A stretch of 13,425 nt of DNA from Candidatus Roizmanbacteria bacterium RIFCSPHIGHO2_01_FULL_39_8. Its GTDB lineage: Bacteria; Patescibacteriota; Microgenomatia; UBA1406; GWC2-37-13. The notes beneath the pieces are model-generated. The model did no database searches and had not been told where the DNA came from. It saw only the letters and a program-made list of their open reading frames with translations. Of this stretch, positions 1-6,951 are shown piece by piece (position 1 is the stretch's first letter; each line of letters begins with the position of its first letter). Where the stretch lies: positions 23,573 to 36,997 of the forward strand of contig MFZI01000069.1 of NCBI GenBank assembly GCA_001789355.1, given 5' to 3'. The translations under genes were made by a program, and so were the position numbers.

Positions 1-1063
1 CCACTGCATGTATGTAGAGTCCCATCGCTAGAAAGGCTCTATGCAAATCCTCTGGTGTAGGATCTTTGACAAAAGGAGAATAAGGATATCCTGTAAAGTC
101 ATAGTTATCTGGGTGGGCAGCTCTTGCTCTTGTGTTCCAGCCAAGCGAAATGCTGCCGATGACGTGGCATGCATGCTCCCCTCCTTTTATCACTTGTGCA
201 AAGAGTGAGAGCTCGGCACTTCTCTTTCTTAGAAGCTCAGAATATTCCTCAGGGACAGGCTTTTTATTTGGGAAGATGTCAGTCATATCTGGGAGAAAAT
301 AATCATCATTGAAAAAATCAGGGAGTCCGCACATGGTGGTAATAAGATCGAATCCCCGTTGTTCGAGAATCGGAACCATAAGGGGAACGTCAACAATTCC
401 AATAAGATAAGGGTTTTTTTTAAATTTGATCTGACCTGTCGCCTTCATCCACGTTCCTATTGCCGGAGAGACAATCTGGGGAAGCGAATAAGTAATATTA
501 TTCACCGCATTACTGGTGAGACCATATATTCCTACAACTGGTTTGTTATTGACATGTAGGTAATGGGGATTATCCCAGTGTTGTGCAGAATATTCCATCA
601 TATAATTCAATGTGTCTAGGCTTAAGTCAAAATATCTATTTGGTTCATCTTGTCCAGGTTCATCGATAGGAAGTACTGCACGTTGTAGTCTCATGCACAT
701 TGTTGTATAAAATTTTAGTTTGCTCGTATGCTGAATCTCTTGAGAAATAACTTCTAGCGCTTTTTCTGACTCGACATAGGGCTTTCCGCTCTTATAGCCC
801 GCAAAAGAATTAATTGCAATAAAATCAGCTCCCATGTCTTCTATTAACTTCAATTGCAGTCTTACCGCGTCAGGATCGGTATCGTCCCATTCAGTTCTGC
901 GATGATCTAAGGAATAGATTTTGGGGTACCCGTAGGTATGGGCTGTCCTGGCTAATGATAGATCAGTTGGAGGAGGAGGTTTTCCTAATTCATGAGCTCT
1001 CCGAACTCTTTTTTCATCCACGAGTTGCGGGTGGTAGTAGAAACCAACTTTCGGTGCCTCCAT
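1..1063 (-). CDS. GH99/GH71-like (beta/alpha)8 glycosidase-like protein, 3' end cut by window edge
   Basis: Not in any complete reading frame because its stop lies off the left edge; 354 codons read open on the minus strand from ATG 1061-1063. An in-frame TAA ends 8 bases upstream of that ATG, so no longer start exists. The pattern resembles GH99/WbsX-like barrels: a first strand VGFYYHP (residues 6-12), DPDAVRLQLKLIEDMGADF (63-81, the 'move-and-watch' helix and next strand), KLKFYTT (115-121), HYLHVNNKPVVGIYG (167-181), and a late SISLGWNTRARAAHP block (304-318) where GH99-like proteins have a conserved loop. The family acts on mannose-type glycans or sits in glycan gene clusters; the substrate here cannot be told. 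There is no signal peptide, and the first barrel strand starts at residue 6, so it appears cytoplasmic and complete at the N-terminus. I could not assign catalytic acids. It lies 42 bases after the Tmk fusion gene and may be co-transcribed or use its own -10 box at 1072-1077. Confidence 0.6.
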   Translation of the reverse strand, partial: MEAPKVGFYYHPQLVDEKRVRRAHELGKPPPPTDLSLARTAHTYGYPKIYSLDHRRTEWDDTDPDAVRLQLKLIEDMGADFIAINSFAGYKSGKPYVESEKALEVISQEIQHTSKLKFYTTMCMRLQRAVLPIDEPGQDEPNRYFDLSLDTLNYMMEYSAQHWDNPHYLHVNNKPVVGIYGLTSNAVNNITYSLPQIVSPAIGTWMKATGQIKFKKNPYLIGIVDVPLMVPILEQRGFDLITTMCGLPDFFNDDYFLPDMTDIFPNKKPVPEEYSELLRKRSAELSLFAQVIKGGEHACHVIGSISLGWNTRARAAHPDNYDFTGYPYSPFVKDPTPEDLHRAFLAMGLYIHAV

Positions 1064-1071
1064 ACGAGCCG

Positions 1072-1077
1072 ATTATA
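1072..1077 (-). promoter_or_regulatory. -10 box (TATAAT), possible leaderless start of the GH99-like gene
   Basis: A perfect TATAAT on the minus strand lies 8 bases before the ATG at 1063. Transcription would start at or next to the A of the start codon, leaving no leader for a Shine-Dalgarno site, and none is seen. No convincing -35 is visible about 17 bases upstream, so the promoter call is tentative. Confidence 0.4.
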
Positions 1078-1105
1078 CAACAAATCTCAGACAGATAAGA
1101 TATTC

Positions 1106-2227
1106 TTAGAGAAGTTTTTTAGTTTGCAAGACGGCGATGATTTTTTCGTGAATATCCTGTGGTGGGAGGATTTTATTATCTATTACGCAGTCGACCTTTA
1201 CCCAGTGTTTATAAGACTGGGCCATTTCAAGGAACATTTTTTCGACTTCCTGCCTATATTTTAAATCTTTTTCTTGGATATCGGCATTCTCCCCTTTTAG
1301 GTAGTGCCTGATTGGTTTGTTTTTGGTCAAATACAAGCCAATTTCCCAGGGAACGTATAAAAAGATAACGAGATCTTCCTTCGGCATTCTATTCACTTTA
1401 TACTCCAATTCGTACAGCCACTTGAGAAATTTTTCCCTTTCCCCGCTTTTTTTGAATTTTGCTCCCTGGTGAACCATACTTGAGGTGGCATATCTATTGG
1501 CTACAATAGTGCCGCCTTTTCGTAAAAAATCGTCCATCTCCTGTTTGATCGAGGCTCGATCAAGAGCATACGCAAGTGAAGCAAGATAGGGAGACACCTC
1601 ATCGATGCTTCCGAACTCGCCGCGTAAGAATTTTGCCACCGTATTCCCATGGAAAGAATTGTAATACTGGGGAAAATCGACATATTTGGTAGGATATTTC
1701 AGGTTTTTTAGATAATCGACGAGCAAATGCGCTTGAGTTGTTTTTCCCGACCCGTCACCGCCATCTATTACGATGAGTTTTCCCCGTCGTTTTTGTAAGG
1801 ATTCGATGTGACGTAAAAAATCCTTGATAACAAAAGGAAGCTTATCAATATTATAAAATTCGGTGAAAAGGTTTTCGGAAGGATTCCCGGCTACCATCGG
1901 TGAAAGTAAATTGTTATTATTTTCGAGAACGAGAGCTAAGACGGGTTTGTTTTTAATTAACGCATAGACAATCTCCCCGCCGACTCCATGGGATGGTTTT
2001 GTTACCTCGGCTATAATACAGTCGGCTTCATCTATGAGTAGTTTTTCTCTCTGAAAAATCTCTTTTTTCTCAAGTTTTTTATCCTTCTCCAACAATTTTT
2101 CGTCAATAATCTGCCTACCCGAAATGACGACGCCATTATTCTTCTCAATAAACTGAACAATTTTTTTGTAGTAAGATCTAAACTCACCGTCGAAACTCGT
2201 AGAAGCGGTAAAATATACCTTTATCAT
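1106..2227 (-). CDS. tmk: Fusion: DNPH1-like 2'-deoxynucleoside 5'-phosphate N-hydrolase + thymidylate kinase
   Basis: Two domains in 373 residues. Residues 1-140 match the nucleoside deoxyribosyltransferase superfamily and most closely the DNPH1/Rcl branch, which cleaves dNMPs to base and deoxyribose 5-phosphate: VYFTAS (4-9), EADCIIAEVTKPSHGVGGE (67-85) and LLSPMVAG (107-114). Against remembered DNPH1 residues, Tyr5, Ser9, Ser79, Glu85 and Ser109 are kept; the catalytic Asp is replaced by Glu61. Residues 149-373 are thymidylate kinase, which makes dTDP from dTMP: P-loop GGDGSGKTT (156-164), DFP (184-186), ALDRA (221-225), NRY in place of the usual DRY (244-246) and a LID-like segment near 311-325. 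The start ATG overlaps the stop of the Clp-like gene (ATGA, 2224-2227), so translation is probably coupled. Tmk is sure; the N-terminal activity is by family resemblance, and a nucleoside deoxyribosyltransferase is the alternative. Confidence 0.85.
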   Translation of the reverse strand: MIKVYFTASTSFDGEFRSYYKKIVQFIEKNNGVVISGRQIIDEKLLEKDKKLEKKEIFQREKLLIDEADCIIAEVTKPSHGVGGEIVYALIKNKPVLALVLENNNNLLSPMVAGNPSENLFTEFYNIDKLPFVIKDFLRHIESLQKRRGKLIVIDGGDGSGKTTQAHLLVDYLKNLKYPTKYVDFPQYYNSFHGNTVAKFLRGEFGSIDEVSPYLASLAYALDRASIKQEMDDFLRKGGTIVANRYATSSMVHQGAKFKKSGEREKFLKWLYELEYKVNRMPKEDLVIFLYVPWEIGLYLTKNKPIRHYLKGENADIQEKDLKYRQEVEKMFLEMAQSYKHWVKVDCVIDNKILPPQDIHEKIIAVLQTKKLL

Positions 2228-4512
2228 ATTTCTATTGTTTCTCCTTCTTTTGTTTTACCTTCCAATATTACTTTCGCTATTTTATCCTCAATCTCGTCGC
2301 GAAGCAAGCGGTCAAGATTACGAGCGCCAAATTGCGAATTAGTCGACTGGTTGGCTATTTTACTGATACTCTCATGCGAAAAGTTAACTTTAACATGATG
2401 CAGTTTTTCGATATCCGAAACTATCTGACTCAACATCTTTTCTGCAATTTTTACTGAGGTACCCGCGTCAAGCTGGTTAAAAGAAATCACTCCATCGAAT
2501 CGGTTAAGAAACTCCGGGGAAAAGGTTTTTTGCTCAATCAAATAGTTTAATAATTCTGATGGGTCCTGTTGTTTGTTATCCGTTCCACCCACCTCACCTA
2601 TCACGTCAACATTCTTTTTATAGATTAAATCAGAGCCAGCATTAGAAGTTGCAATGATGACTAAGTTCTTACAGTCTACTCGTTTTCCAAAACCATCGGT
2701 AAAATATCCTTCGTCCAAAACGGTCAAAAAAATATTCCTTAAGTTCGTGTTTGCCTTCTCGATCTCATCTAGAAGAAGAACACCATAGGGCATCTCGCGG
2801 ATTGCTTTTGCGAGCAGTCCCGGATTTCCTTTATCCAAAGATCCAATTAAATTGGGTATGTCTTGTGTAGACTGGTAATTAGACATATCGAACCTGATGA
2901 GATATACACTATTGCCAAAAAAAATTTGAGCAACTGTTTTAGCTGTTTCCGTCTTCCCTACCCCGGTTGGTCCTAAAAAAAGGAAAGTTGCGAGCGGTTT
3001 TTTTCGCTTTCCTAAAAGTACGAACGATCTTCTCAAAGCTGAAGACAGTTTTTTTATTGCCTCTCCCTGATGAAAGATCGAGTGTGAAAGGAGTTCTTCG
3101 AGGTGGAGTAATTTTTGTTTCATATCCTCGGTTAACTTCGTCGGAATATGAGTTTTCTCGGAGAGTATTTGATCTATCACTTCAGGTTTTAAGATAGGTA
3201 TCGTGTTGTCTAAACTTTCTTGTTTATTTTCGATTTGATTTACATATGTGCAAGCGCTGTCTAATAACTCAATAGCTTTTTCTGGAAATGGAATGGCAGT
3301 GATGTAAAAATCGCTTTTCTCAAGTACCGCCCTTATCGTTTCATAGGGGATGGTAAGACGATAGCGAGCTTCAAATTCGGATGCGAGGGAAAGTAAAATT
3401 TGTTCGGCTTCGTCACCTCCGACTTCTTTTACATCTATTTTTGTGAACATGCGGCTCAATCTTTCATTTGTTTGAACATATTTCTGGTACAGGAAAGGGT
3501 TGGTAACTCCAATAAGATGAAAGTTTTCTCTTTTGGCAAACTTCTCTATCGACACCAAAAGATCGACATTCCCGCTAGAGGGGTTAATGTATCTGTCGAA
3601 ATCATCAATGAAGACAATAATATTATGAGCTTCATAGCATTCTTGCAAAAGTTGTTCGAAAAACAGTTCTCTCTGTTTTTGATCGGTTGTCGTATTTAGG
3701 ATTTTTTCCATGTTGAGTTTGATCACACGCTTATACATGAGGAGGGGATTTGTCACTCCATCATGAATTCTTTTGGCGAGAGCGTCCACCACCGTGTGTT
3801 TACCTACACCTTCTTCTCCTACGATGATGATATTGGCATCGCTCGATTTACTTAACTCTCGCTGTATTTCTCTCAACTCTTTTTCTCGATCAACGATCCC
3901 CTTTCGAGTAGAGTGGTAGGAATAGGAAGTGAGCTCTTCACTGTACTGGTCTACGAGTGGGGTAAATCCCATTGCCCAATCGCGAGCGAGTGGAGGAATT
4001 GAAAATAATCGTGAACGATCCCAAAACTTAGATGAATAAAGATATTGTTGATAATAAAGCTCAAACCACTTGACAACTTTTGCATAGTTTTCATGATTTA
4101 ATAAGTGAGAACCGATAAATTTCAATCTCTCTTTGTCTTTCTTTTGTTCAACTGTCTCTTCAAAACGTGATTTGATAAATAAAAAAGGAATGATTAATAT
4201 ATATATGAGGAAGATTGCAGGTAGTAAAAAAAGAAGTACGGACTGGAAGAGAAAATAGAATAAGATTACCGAAACTCTCATCGTAAAACCGATAAAGCTT
4301 GAAATGAAATTGAAAAGTATTCTGCTGCCTAATTCGGAAAAAGAAAATCCTGTGGAGTTTTTTTTTGACTCTAACCTCTTCCAAGGAGAAAAAAGAGTCC
4401 GGACGAGATTTTGTATCGAAAAAAAATAAGGAAGAAACATAAAGATATTGCCGATAGCATGAGCAAAATTAGAAAAGGAGGATTTGTAGAAATTGACTAA
4501 TTGTTGAGGCAT
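2224..4512 (-). CDS. Membrane-anchored Clp-like double AAA+ ATPase
   Basis: Numbering here counts from the longest frame (TTG 4546-4548, 774 aa). The N-terminus has a hydrophobic patch (about 30-43) and two likely membrane helices (about 78-127) instead of the Clp N-domain. AAA module 1 (about 215-440) has Walker A GEEGVGKHT (244-252), with His where Thr/Ser should follow the lysine, Walker B VFIDDFD (312-318), with Asp for the catalytic Glu, sensor Asn350 and Arg366. AAA module 2 (about 485-774) is canonical: GPTGVGKT (526-533), LLLDEIEKA (591-599), TSNAG (634-638), arginine finger LNRF (681-684) and sensor-2 GAR (741-743). Such proteins unfold or remodel other proteins with ATP. A VIGEVGG segment (649-655) sits where ClpC/ClpA carry the ClpP-docking loop but lacks its third hydrophobic residue. 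I choose ATG 4510-4512 because a promoter at 4519-4548 would start transcription there; ATG 4525-4527 (AGGA upstream) and TTG 4548 are alternatives. It heads the operon with the Tmk fusion. Confidence 0.8.
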   Translation of the reverse strand: MPQQLVNFYKSSFSNFAHAIGNIFMFLPYFFSIQNLVRTLFSPWKRLESKKNSTGFSFSELGSRILFNFISSFIGFTMRVSVILFYFLFQSVLLFLLPAIFLIYILIIPFLFIKSRFEETVEQKKDKERLKFIGSHLLNHENYAKVVKWFELYYQQYLYSSKFWDRSRLFSIPPLARDWAMGFTPLVDQYSEELTSYSYHSTRKGIVDREKELREIQRELSKSSDANIIIVGEEGVGKHTVVDALAKRIHDGVTNPLLMYKRVIKLNMEKILNTTTDQKQRELFFEQLLQECYEAHNIIVFIDDFDRYINPSSGNVDLLVSIEKFAKRENFHLIGVTNPFLYQKYVQTNERLSRMFTKIDVKEVGGDEAEQILLSLASEFEARYRLTIPYETIRAVLEKSDFYITAIPFPEKAIELLDSACTYVNQIENKQESLDNTIPILKPEVIDQILSEKTHIPTKLTEDMKQKLLHLEELLSHSIFHQGEAIKKLSSALRRSFVLLGKRKKPLATFLFLGPTGVGKTETAKTVAQIFFGNSVYLIRFDMSNYQSTQDIPNLIGSLDKGNPGLLAKAIREMPYGVLLLDEIEKANTNLRNIFLTVLDEGYFTDGFGKRVDCKNLVIIATSNAGSDLIYKKNVDVIGEVGGTDNKQQDPSELLNYLIEQKTFSPEFLNRFDGVISFNQLDAGTSVKIAEKMLSQIVSDIEKLHHVKVNFSHESISKIANQSTNSQFGARNLDRLLRDEIEDKIAKVILEGKTKEGETIEI

Positions 4513-4518
4513 AAATTC

Positions 4519-4548
4519 ATTATACATAATTTTTCCTGTCGCTCCCAA
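4519..4548 (-). promoter_or_regulatory. Promoter of the Clp-like gene (TTGGGA-18-TATAAT)
   Basis: On the minus strand, TATAAT at 4519-4524 is preceded by an 18-base spacer and TTGGGA at 4543-4548. The predicted start of transcription, 7 bases past the -10, is 4512, exactly the A of an in-frame ATG. This would be a leaderless message. Confidence 0.5.
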
Positions 4549-4564
4549 AATTACATTTCACCCC

Positions 4565-4595
4565 TTGACTTTTTTTTGAAAAATGCGTATAAAAT
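4565..4595 (+). promoter_or_regulatory. Sigma70-type promoter TTGACT-17-TATAAA(AT) for the ATP-grasp pair
   Basis: TTGACT at 4565-4570, a 17-base spacer and TATAAA at 4588-4593 (reading on as TATAAAAT). Start of transcription is expected near 4600, about 120 bases before the likely ATG of the first ATP-grasp gene. It is divergent from and close to the Clp-like gene promoter, so the two could share regulation. Confidence 0.6.
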
Positions 4596-4604
4596 AGCTC
4601 AACG

Positions 4605-4668
4605 CACTTACATCGTATTTATTTGCAAATAGCTGAATACTTGATTCTTGTCCCCGGTTCAATAAGTG
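4605..4668 (+). other. Possible structured 5' leader with a 12-bp palindrome
   Basis: Downstream of the promoter, CACTTA (4605-4610) can pair with TAAGTG (4663-4668), enclosing the perfect palindrome TATTTGCAAATA (4620-4631). The palindrome could be an operator for a dimeric repressor or a small RNA hairpin. I do not recognise a known riboswitch; the pairing is short and could be chance. Confidence 0.2.
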
Positions 4669-4720
4669 ATATTTGGTGTCCTGCAATGAAAATACATCTT
4701 TTAGTGTATTGAAAAAATAT

Positions 4721-5794
4721 ATGAATAATGTGGTAATCGAAAAAAATGACAAACCTCCTAACGGTAGTAAACAGCAAGGTTTCCCAAGTGTTGTAGGAAT
4801 TATCTATAGTGAGGTGAGACGTGAGTATTTCCCTACAGAAGTTCAATACCTGACCGAAAAAGACGCATACCGAGATGCTAAAATCATAGGCGGCTATCTC
4901 GAAAAACTCGGTATAAAAACACTACTCTATCCCGGAGACGCGGAACTCCCGGAGAAGTTGAGACGTGATAATCCAGAACTAGTTTTTAATCTGGTCGGTT
5001 CAGTAAAGGGCAATGAATATCTCGCATCAACCATCCCTGCGGTGCTCGAACTCCTCGATATCCCTTATACGGGAGCAGGAATACTTGGTGAATCATTGGT
5101 TTACAACAAATTTCTGGTAAAAAAACTCCTCGAACAAAATGGAGTTCCTATTCCCCACTACCAGCTTTTCAATACGTTTTCGGATCCGATATCACCAACC
5201 TTGCGATTTCCTCTCATCTCAAAATTGAATGAAATACACGGAGCAGTAGAAATTACCCAAGATGCGGTGTCGGAAAATGAAAAACATTTGCGTGAAAGAC
5301 TGCGCTTTCTCATAAAAACATACGATCAGCCCGTTTTAGTCGAGGAGTTTATAGTGGGCCGGGAGGTCACCGCAATCCTTCTCGAGGGACTTAATAGAAA
5401 GGTCTATTTCGGTGAAAAAGTTTTCAAGAAAAAAGAGGGTAAGTATATTTTTGCGACATTTGACGATCAGTGGACTGAAACAGAAGAGGAAGGATTCTAT
5501 TATCAAAAATATGAGGATGAAGTCTTGGTAGAGTATGTGAAGCGGGCTTTTGAAATTGGAAAAATGGCAGACTATGCCAAATTTGACATCAGGCTGGACA
5601 GTTCGGGGAGATACTATTTTATCGATTCCAACAGTAATCCCGCATTTGGACCAAAAGAAGTTGATTGCGCCTTAGCTAATATCCTTGATCTTTATAATAT
5701 TGGTTTTCCTGATATCCTTAAGAGATTGATCCTAAATACCGTTCGTGATGTAGCAAAAGAAGAACAAAGTTTAAATTTTTCTCCTTTAACATAA
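4721..5794 (+). CDS. D-Ala-D-Ala-ligase-like ATP-grasp protein (first of two)
   Basis: Residue numbers count from the longest frame, TTG 4673. Domain order is that of Ddl: N-terminal region from VVGIIYSE (40-47) through VFNLVGSVKGNEYLAS (104-119) and IPYTGAG (130-136), then ATP-grasp with PLISK (180-184), VLVEEFIVGREVTAI (221-235) and FDIRLDSSGRYYFIDSNSNP (304-323). In Ddl the last block supplies the Mg2+ ligands Glu-x-Asn; here it reads Asp318-x-Asn320. The glycine-rich ATP-covering loop, normally KPxxxGSSxGV, is replaced by KLNEIHGAVEI (184-194), so the loop is strongly altered. The family joins two amino acids or peptides via an acyl phosphate; the substrate is unknown and cell-wall D-Ala-D-Ala synthesis is only one option. 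ATG 4721 is the first ATG; TTG 4673 and GTG 4676 are less likely. A second, related gene follows 18 bases after the stop. Confidence 0.7.
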   Translation: MNNVVIEKNDKPPNGSKQQGFPSVVGIIYSEVRREYFPTEVQYLTEKDAYRDAKIIGGYLEKLGIKTLLYPGDAELPEKLRRDNPELVFNLVGSVKGNEYLASTIPAVLELLDIPYTGAGILGESLVYNKFLVKKLLEQNGVPIPHYQLFNTFSDPISPTLRFPLISKLNEIHGAVEITQDAVSENEKHLRERLRFLIKTYDQPVLVEEFIVGREVTAILLEGLNRKVYFGEKVFKKKEGKYIFATFDDQWTETEEEGFYYQKYEDEVLVEYVKRAFEIGKMADYAKFDIRLDSSGRYYFIDSNSNPAFGPKEVDCALANILDLYNIGFPDILKRLILNTVRDVAKEEQSLNFSPLT

Positions 5795-5812
5795 ATAGTG
5801 AGATTGCATCTA

Positions 5813-6838
5813 ATGAAAAAAACAACCATCGCTTTTTTGTATAACATCCGGCACATCTATCCTGATCCAAATGATTCCCGGTCAGATTTAGAGGCTGATT
5901 TCGATGATGAGGAAACCATAGAATGGATAGTTAAGCATCTTAAGAATTTAGGTTACCACGTTATCCCCATCGAAGCGAACGAAAAAGCCTATCTATCGCT
6001 GTACAAAAATAGAAAGAAGATAGATTTTGCCTTCGATTTTTCTTTCGGTTTGTACGGAGCTCAAAAGTACGGGCATATCCCCGGCATGCTCGAGATGCTC
6101 CGTATCCCCTTTACAAGCTCTTCTTCATTTACCCGAAATTTGACTTTAAACAAGGTCGAAATGAAGCAGATCTTAATAGCTAATCGTATCCCGACTCTTC
6201 CCTACCAGGTATTTACATCCGAAGATGAGAAAAAAGAGAGCAACTTATCATATCCTTTGATAGTCAAACCTATGGCACAAGGATCTTCTGCCGGAATATC
6301 CAATAAAAGTGTGGTGCACAATGCTGAAGAACTAAGGAAACAAGTGAGATATATCTTGAAAACATTCGATTATCCAGCCTTCGCAGAGCCCTTTTTGCGT
6401 TGGAGGGAGTTCTCGGTTTCTCTTCTTGGTAATCCGCCTCGAATTCTTCCGATCATCGAACCAGATTTCAAGAAGTTGCCGAAAAAATTTTTACCCATCG
6501 ATTCTCTAGAGGTAAAGTGGATTTTCGAAGAAGAGGAAGAAGTGAATCATCTCGTTTGCCCTGCCAAAATCTATTTTCAGTTGAAGAGAAAGATCGAGAC
6601 GATTGCCCGCAAGACGTGGGAGGTGCTCGATATCAAGGATCTTTGCCGAATAGACATGAGGACAGATGAGAAGGATAATATATACGTTTTGGACGTGAAT
6701 AGTCCTCCCGGCTTGATTCCACCCGAAGTCTCGGTAACTTCGTATTTTCCGCTTGCGGCGCGGGCAGCCCGTATCGATTATCCCACTTTGTTGAAAACTA
6801 TTATCGAGTCGGGGATGAAAAGATACCAAGTCAAATAA
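5813..6838 (+). CDS. D-Ala-D-Ala-ligase-like ATP-grasp protein (second of two)
   Basis: Residue numbers count from GTG 5798; the preferred start is ATG 5813 (residue 6), since MKKTTIAFLYN leads straight into the first strand. Motifs: GAQKYGHIPGMLEMLRIPFT (87-106), matching the Ddl segment that ends at 'IPYTGS', then YPLIVKP (152-158) with an intact GSSAGI loop (162-167), FAEPFLRWREFSV (195-207) and CRIDMRTDEKDNIYVLDVN (283-301), followed by PPGL. The Mg2+ site reads Asp299-x-Asn301, with Asp for the usual Glu, as in the neighbour. Unlike the first gene, its ATP loop is canonical, so this copy looks the more conventional ligase. It probably shares the promoter at 4565. Function could be Ddl proper or a related dipeptide or amino acid ligase; adjacency of two diverged copies suggests distinct substrates or a heteromeric enzyme. 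Confidence 0.72.
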   Translation: MKKTTIAFLYNIRHIYPDPNDSRSDLEADFDDEETIEWIVKHLKNLGYHVIPIEANEKAYLSLYKNRKKIDFAFDFSFGLYGAQKYGHIPGMLEMLRIPFTSSSSFTRNLTLNKVEMKQILIANRIPTLPYQVFTSEDEKKESNLSYPLIVKPMAQGSSAGISNKSVVHNAEELRKQVRYILKTFDYPAFAEPFLRWREFSVSLLGNPPRILPIIEPDFKKLPKKFLPIDSLEVKWIFEEEEEVNHLVCPAKIYFQLKRKIETIARKTWEVLDIKDLCRIDMRTDEKDNIYVLDVNSPPGLIPPEVSVTSYFPLAARAARIDYPTLLKTIIESGMKRYQVK

Positions 6839-6951
6839 TTTTTAAAGATTAAATACGAATTTTTAAACGAACATTTAAATTTTAAATATTAAAAATTGTT
6901 TACGACTTAAAAATTAATATTTAATAATTTGATATTTAGTATCATAAGAAT
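6839..6951. other. AT-rich intergenic spacer with inverted repeats
   Basis: This 113-base stretch has very few G or C bases. AATTTTTAA near 6858 is matched by its inverted copy TTAAAAATT twice further on (near 6891 and 6908). It separates the ATP-grasp pair from the reductase gene and contains that gene's promoter at its right end. No terminator with a GC stem and no gene is visible. Confidence 0.4.
6940..6945 (+). promoter_or_regulatory. -10-like box (TATCAT) 6 bases before the reductase ATG
   Basis: TATCAT differs from TATAAT at one position and lies 6 bases before ATG 6952, the same geometry as at 9150 and 4519. The surrounding sequence is so AT-rich that a chance match is possible. Confidence 0.3.

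Noticed and set aside
6839..6951. AT-rich stretch as a replication origin
   Set aside because: Only 113 bases, no DnaA-box-like TTATCCACA repeats and no dnaA/dnaN nearby; a promoter-bearing spacer explains it.
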